24,622 bases of DNA from Ectocarpus siliculosus. Its lineage: Eukaryota > Sar > Phaeophyceae > Ectocarpales > Ectocarpaceae. How positions within the stretch are numbered: position 1 is the stretch's first letter; every line of letters starts with the position of its first letter. The translations under genes were made by a program, and so were the position numbers. Below, piece by piece: positions 20,579 to 24,622 of this stretch. Under the pieces are notes generated by a model that was not told the DNA's origin, made no database searches, and saw nothing but the letters and a program-made list of their open reading frames with translations. The DNA lies in contig FN649734.1 of the NCBI GenBank assembly GCA_000310025.1, forward strand, positions 4,748,915 to 4,773,536. Direction: 5' to 3'.

Positions 20579-20782
20579 CATGAGGTGGAAATGGGGAGGG
20601 GAGGACACAAATGTAGGTGACATTTCCGTTGTTGCTGCTGGTAGGTGTGGACCCATGTACCAGATATATCACCTTGTGTGCGTGAGGTGGAAATGGGGAG
20701 GGGAGGACACCGTTATACTGCTGTGGGTGACATTTCCGTTGTTGCTGCAGGTAGGTGTGGACCCATGTACCAGACGTATCCA
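20579..20782. repeat. Tandem repeat of about 102 bp inside the LTR element
   Basis: Two copies starting GAGGTGGAAATGGGGAGGGG (20582 and 20684). Both continue GGTGACATTTCCGTTGTTGC and GGTGTGGACCCATGTACCAG. Confidence 0.9.
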
Positions 20783-20819
20783 CCTTATTGAGGGATTCGC
20801 AGTAGCAAGGCGTCTCCAC

Positions 20820-21389
20820 AATCTATGTCAGTGTTTGTCTTGTAGAAGGGGAGAAGCCCCATGATGAGAATCACTGTGTTTGTCTTGTAGGAGGAAAAGA
20901 AGCCTCAGCAATGATAAGTTCTCGATGCAGTATATAGTCAAGCGTGTTTTCCGCGAGCGTTGAATGCGCCGGAATCAAGGGGGAGGGAGGAAGTTAGGTG
21001 CTCAGATCATCGATAGTTGTTCGTCGAGCGGGGAGGGCAAGTAGGAGTAAATCGCAACAGACTTTTGTTTGGGCTTTGTTGGAGTAAAATCGTGGCAGTG
21101 GCTGCAGACTTTTTGGACTTTGTTGGGTACTAGGGGAAATGTGATATTGAAACGTGGCGGGAAGTTTACCCGGATCGATGACGTTGTCGGAGTTATCCTG
21201 TTTGCGTCTCTATCTTGCTTTTTAGTAGTACCATCCTTTGGAGGGAGGGGTTTTGACCCGGTGGCCGGGTTTCCCCTTAGGTTTTTATTGATTTGTTGTT
21301 TTTGCGGAAAAAACCTGACTTGAGGTGGCGGAAGCACGCATCCCACAGAAGAAGTGGTTAGTTACTTTAGTGTAAAGAACCAGGGAGGG
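20820..21389. other. Right noncoding part of the LTR element
   Basis: No coding content. Short repeats occur: TGTTTGTCTTGTAG twice (about 20830 and 20879), and a GTAAA-TCG/CAGACTTTT/GGGCTTTGTTGG-like duplication around 21050-21125. It ends in the purine-rich AGGGAGGG before the right LTR. Confidence 0.6.
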
Positions 21390-21647
21390 TGTTCGTGTGA
21401 GTGCGTATGTAGTCGGATCTGTAGACGAGATGACTGTTTCAGGTGCACTGCACATAGGTATGCGTTGGGTAGTACGACCAGAGAATGATTGTGCGGAGCC
21501 CCCACGCCAGCTGCTGTCAGCTGGCGTGCGCGTGGCACTCCCTGCTCTTTCCCCCCAACCGGGTGTGAGAGATAACAAGCATCTAAACATCAAGCACTAC
21601 AATCTCTACAAAGACAACAAGGGCATACCACTTAGGGTTGACGAATA
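21390..21647 (+). repeat. Right LTR, 258 bp
   Basis: Same length and ends as the left LTR, with the hairpin at 21503-21528. It is preceded by the putative polypurine tract ending at 21389. Confidence 0.95.
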
Positions 21648-21652
21648 CTTCC
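21648..21652. repeat. Target-site duplication, right
   Basis: CTTCC directly after the right LTR; identical to 18608-18612. Confidence 0.85.
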
Positions 21653-22483
21653 CGCATCATGGACAAGGAACTCCGTCGACCTTCAGCAGGTCCGCCCACA
21701 AATACTCCGGTATCCATGCGATCACGGTCTTGAGATGGTACGGATCAACCTTCGGTAGTCCTGCACCAATCAAAATGGTGAAAGCCAGACCAAACGGCGT
21801 TTGAAACAGCGTAAGAATTAGCACTGAGGAGCAACGCTGCAAGATTAATTTCAATAATTTTTTGCAAGGGTGTGGCAATACACAAATATGTGGAGGACGG
21901 CATGTTGTGGGCTCTGCCGGTACGTGGCAGTATGGCAGTACCAAAAACATAATCCATCCCTGCAACTACTCTCTGTACATACCTGTGATTTTCTGCATCG
22001 CAGCACACTTGGGAGTGATGAAGAGACTGTCGAACGGGAACACGCCTGGACCTCCCTTTGGTGCTTTCACACCGCCGGCATGGTGGACGATGTTCTTGTC
22101 GATCGTCTTCTTCAGTTGGTCGATGAAAGCGAGCTGCGCAGGCGACACCCGGTCGCTGTCGCGCCCACTGTCGCCGCCGCGACTGCGTCTGCTGCTGCTG
22201 CTGCAAGCTCTGCTGCTGTTGCTACCCCTCCAGCTCCTTGTTGCGGCGGCGGTGGTGGTGGGGCTGCTGCTCCCCCTTGCGAAGAAGCATGGCGAGCTTT
22301 CCCTTTCCCTTTACTCGACCCTCGCGGTTGTTGTTCAGGTGGTTCTGCGGGTCGTGGCGCTCCTTCATGACCCGGTCCGCTGCTGCTGCAGTTGGGCGAT
22401 CCACCAGCAGCGTTTCTGGTACCTGTGCTGCTCTCCCCGACGCCCTGGCCTTCATTTGAACTCACATTGCTTCCCTCCCCACC

Positions 22484-24622
22484 CTAAGCACCACCTATCG
22501 TGGGCGCTTCGAGGTCGACCCTCCTGACAGCCACGACTGCATGCCTCGCGCCTGCTGTGCGATGTCTCTTGCAGCTGCTGTCTTTTCTGATTGTGTCCTC
22601 GCGCCGGGTCTTTTGGACCCGGGTCCGGGCCTCGACCCTTTCGTTGTGGCCCATGGCGGTGGGTGCTGCCCCCACGGGGGTGGGTGGTATGCGCGTGGGT
22701 GCGCATGGCGCGTAGGTGAGCTTGCGGTAGCATTGCTGCAGTACATTGCAGTCGGCACAAAAAGCGCGGGTCAACCACCTCGTGCTACCCTAACCCGCCA
22801 ATCACGAGCTGTCGTTTTTAAGTCGTTTTTAAGAATCAGTCCGGAAGGACCTGCTTTGGACCAATGGAATTGCGTCGTTTTTAAAAAATCAGCCCTACCG
22901 GAAGCCAGCACCCATAGGGGGCTTCGTGAATACTTCCACATCAACCCGCCCACCCGGACCTATTTCGTATTGCTTCGAGGGCGTGCTTCGACGGTTTCAG
23001 CCGAACATACCCAGCAGTATCACAGCTGACGACTTGCAGACGACAGACAGACACCGACCAGCACGCCGAGCCATCAGGCCATCTCTGTCATGGGGGATCT
23101 CTCTCCCCCTTCGCTTTTCTTCTGATGACAGTATATTGCTCGGCAAAGATAATTTCCGTGCTGATTCACTTTCTTCGTTCAGCAAGTACAGATATCAAGG
23201 AATAATAAAAACACACACATAAAGACTACCCATTCGTACAGATATGTTGTCGCTCGCTCAGACTCCCGCCAACAACAACACAAGACAGACGGTATCCATT
23301 ACGCTGCAGTGCGTGTCCGATATTGTAAGTGCTGTTCCCTCCCCGACAGCATATTATTCGGCGACGAATAAAATACGTGCTCATGCGAAGCAAGTGGCAG
23401 CATCAGCCATTACACCCACGACGTCATCTCTTCTTCATCAGCGTGAGTTATTATACCTCTCTTCTTGGAGAAGATAGATAGATGAAGAAAGTTTGTGGGT
23501 ATACTTGTGGGTACACTGCTGCTGCTTCAGGTCATGACACGTACCCTTTCGTACGACGCAGCACGTGTGTTGCTAGCATAATCAGCAGCAAGAGCCAGAC
23601 CCTTTCCACCGTTACGATAGGTTGCTGCTCGACTCTTCTTCCAAAATCAAAAGCATTTTTTTCTCCTTGTTGGGTGATAACTCCTGCAACAAACGAGCGT
23701 CCTGTTCTCTGGGGGGAGGGAGTATGTATATCCTTGGAGTATCATCGGCATATTGATAGTCTACAGATGTACCATGAGAACACGTCTGGCCACCGAGATC
23801 GCTACATAGTTAAGTCTATTTGAACTGCATTCAGCTGGGAAAATATTGTGGGCGCTAGATACTACTACATGGTTTTAATCAGATAGATAGATAGATGCGT
23901 TTGTTTGTCAAGAAAACTTTTAGGGAAATAGACACAAGTGGGTATACCCACCCCTTTCTCGGACAAAAGTGGGTACTCGAAAATCCAGCGTGCGCGCACT
24001 CCATAGGCGACCCCCAAACGACTCAAAACCCCATTCTGACACCTGGGCGACACAGCCAGGGACCATACACAGCATGGGCATCGATTTTTCCCCACTTTTA
24101 GGCACACCTTTGGCCCTAACACCGCCGACGCGCGCAAGGCCTCACCAGAGTGCCCACTTATGTCCGACATCGCGGTGGGTATACCCACCGGCGTCAACTA
24201 ATTTTTTCATGTACCCACTTGTGTCTGTATTTTGACCCACTTTTGTCCAAATTGTACCCACTTTTGTCCACTTACGGACGGCGGAAATCGAGCGGAAATC
24301 GACCTCCACGTCACCGCACGGCAGAACATCGAATAGACTCGGAACGTCTCAGAACCTCCCAAAACCATATCCATGGCATCTTTCCTATCCATGGCTGCCG
24401 ACTGCGGACCGACCACGGAGGAACATGTCAGAAACATGCCAGACCCCTTCGGTACCGGCACGGGAAGATACCAGGCACGGGAAGATACCCGCGGCAAGCC
24501 GACTGCTGCCGTGACGAGTCGGTGTGCACTTGTCGTGGTGGTTAGTGTTTTTGTGTGTGTGTTGTTGCTGTTTGCGCGTCTTTTTGTTCTGTACGCGCGA
24601 CCCGTTGGTTGTGTTGTCCGTT
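22484..24622. other. Right-end region without a recognised gene
   Basis: About 2.1 kb. A minus-strand frame at 22774-22484 is basic and Arg/Thr-rich and could be a further N-terminal piece of the zinc-ribbon gene, but it has no recognisable domain. GTCGTTTTTAA recurs at 22811, 22822 and 22874 within a short duplication (22822-22850 and 22874-22902, sharing AATCAG and CCGGAAG). A GATA/TAGA tract lies at 23881-23896. No helicase exon was found. Confidence 0.5.
23931..24269. mobile_element. Foldback/MITE-like inverted-repeat cluster
   Basis: GGACAAAAGTGGGTAC (23961-23976) is exactly complementary to 24254-24269. GACACAAGTGGGTA (23931-23944) pairs with TACCCACTTGTGTC (24212-24225). Each side also carries a TA-centred palindrome: 14 bp at 23938-23951 and 16 bp at 24174-24189 (GGTGGGTATACCCACC). 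No ORF with a known domain lies between. It reads as a small nonautonomous foldback element, possibly with rearranged arms. Confidence 0.7.

Larger units (their letters stand above)
18613..21647 (+). mobile_element. Young, non-autonomous LTR retrotransposon (3,035 bp)
   Basis: Two 258-bp direct repeats (18613-18870 and 21390-21647) flank 2,519 bp. They differ at only two positions that I can find, both C/T. The element is bordered by the 5-bp duplication CTTCC (18608-18612 and 21648-21652). Removing one CTTCC and the element restores a continuous reading frame in the host sequence (apart from its TGA). The LTRs start TG and end TA. A purine run (AGGGAGGG) immediately precedes the right LTR, which suggests plus orientation, as does the gag-like frame; no TGG-type primer-binding site follows the left LTR. 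No protease, RT, RNase H or integrase is present. Confidence 0.9.
18525..22483 (-). pseudogene. Broken zinc-ribbon (DUF6729-like) mobile-element gene, split by an LTR retrotransposon
   Basis: Two exon-like pieces join in phase across a 222-bp intron (21982-21761). The upstream piece ends at 21983 with VSPAQLAFIDQLKKTIDKN and FPFDSLFITPKC. The downstream piece runs 21760-21648 and resumes at 18607-18525, encoding VIAWIPEYLWADLL, VPCP-stop-CGKKGTPDGWNP and MEHDVAYMIGF. The order WxPExL, CPxCG, W-P--RRV, YMIG resembles DUF6729-type proteins, which are often carried by eukaryotic DNA transposons; this family call is from memory of the pattern and is inference. Breaks: an in-frame TGA inside the CPxCG knuckle (about 21661-21659), the 3-kb insertion, and a frame change near 22112-22148 between an Ala/Gly/Pro-rich N-terminal frame (open from 22483) and the conserved frame. 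The frame change could instead be an unrecognised intron. Confidence 0.55.

Noticed and set aside
21655-21665. Selenocysteine decoding of the TGA in the CPxCG motif
   Set aside because: The gene is otherwise broken, the family is not known for selenocysteine, and no SECIS structure was identified; nonsense mutation is simpler.

Overview
This window is nuclear DNA of an intron-rich eukaryote. It holds parts of three conserved housekeeping genes, all on the minus strand, with short exons (about 84-215 bp), GT..AG introns of roughly 350-2,850 bp, many microsatellites, and remnants of several transposon classes. There is no bacterial gene organisation. Exon density, long repeat-filled introns, balanced base composition and the protein flavours fit a stramenopile alga, with a brown alga of the Ectocarpus/kelp type my best guess. 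The taxonomic call is inference only.

Layout, left to right. (1) 1-985: decayed 3' end of a LINE-type non-LTR retrotransposon, minus strand. (2) 1305-4140: first four coding exons of cytosolic-type arginyl-tRNA synthetase, ending just after the class I HIGH-box exon; the rest lies off the left edge, so the LINE sits in its fourth intron. Its first exon encodes a targeting-like N-terminus with a second possible start. (3) 4141-6199: intergenic. (4) 6200-14922: a complete nine-exon gene for a Golgi Qa-SNARE of the syntaxin 5/Sed5/SYP31 family. I reconstructed it with consistent splice phases to 375 aa (Sly1-binding N-peptide, Habc, linker, SNARE motif, C-terminal membrane anchor). Its introns carry MITE-like elements, a reverse-transcriptase fragment and a dispersed repeat family. 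(5) 14923-17136: intergenic, with the promoter side of the syntaxin gene and the 3' flank of the next gene. (6) 17137-17865: last two exons of a UAP56/Sub2-type DEAD-box mRNA-export helicase. Its earlier exons are not in the window, so its upstream intron is at least 6.7 kb or the gene is truncated. (7) 18525-22483: a broken gene with a CPxCG zinc-ribbon segment resembling mobile-element-associated DUF6729 proteins. A young 3,035-bp LTR retrotransposon (18613-21647) is inserted inside one of its exons, with a 5-bp target duplication. (8) 22484-24622: no recognisable gene; includes a foldback cluster at 23931-24269.

The three host genes serve unrelated functions (translation, ER-Golgi fusion, mRNA export) and do not form a system. 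What is unusual here is the transposon archaeology: nested insertion, a defective but recently moved LTR element, and diverged duplications of exon-intron junctions inside introns. I found no convincing new biological system.
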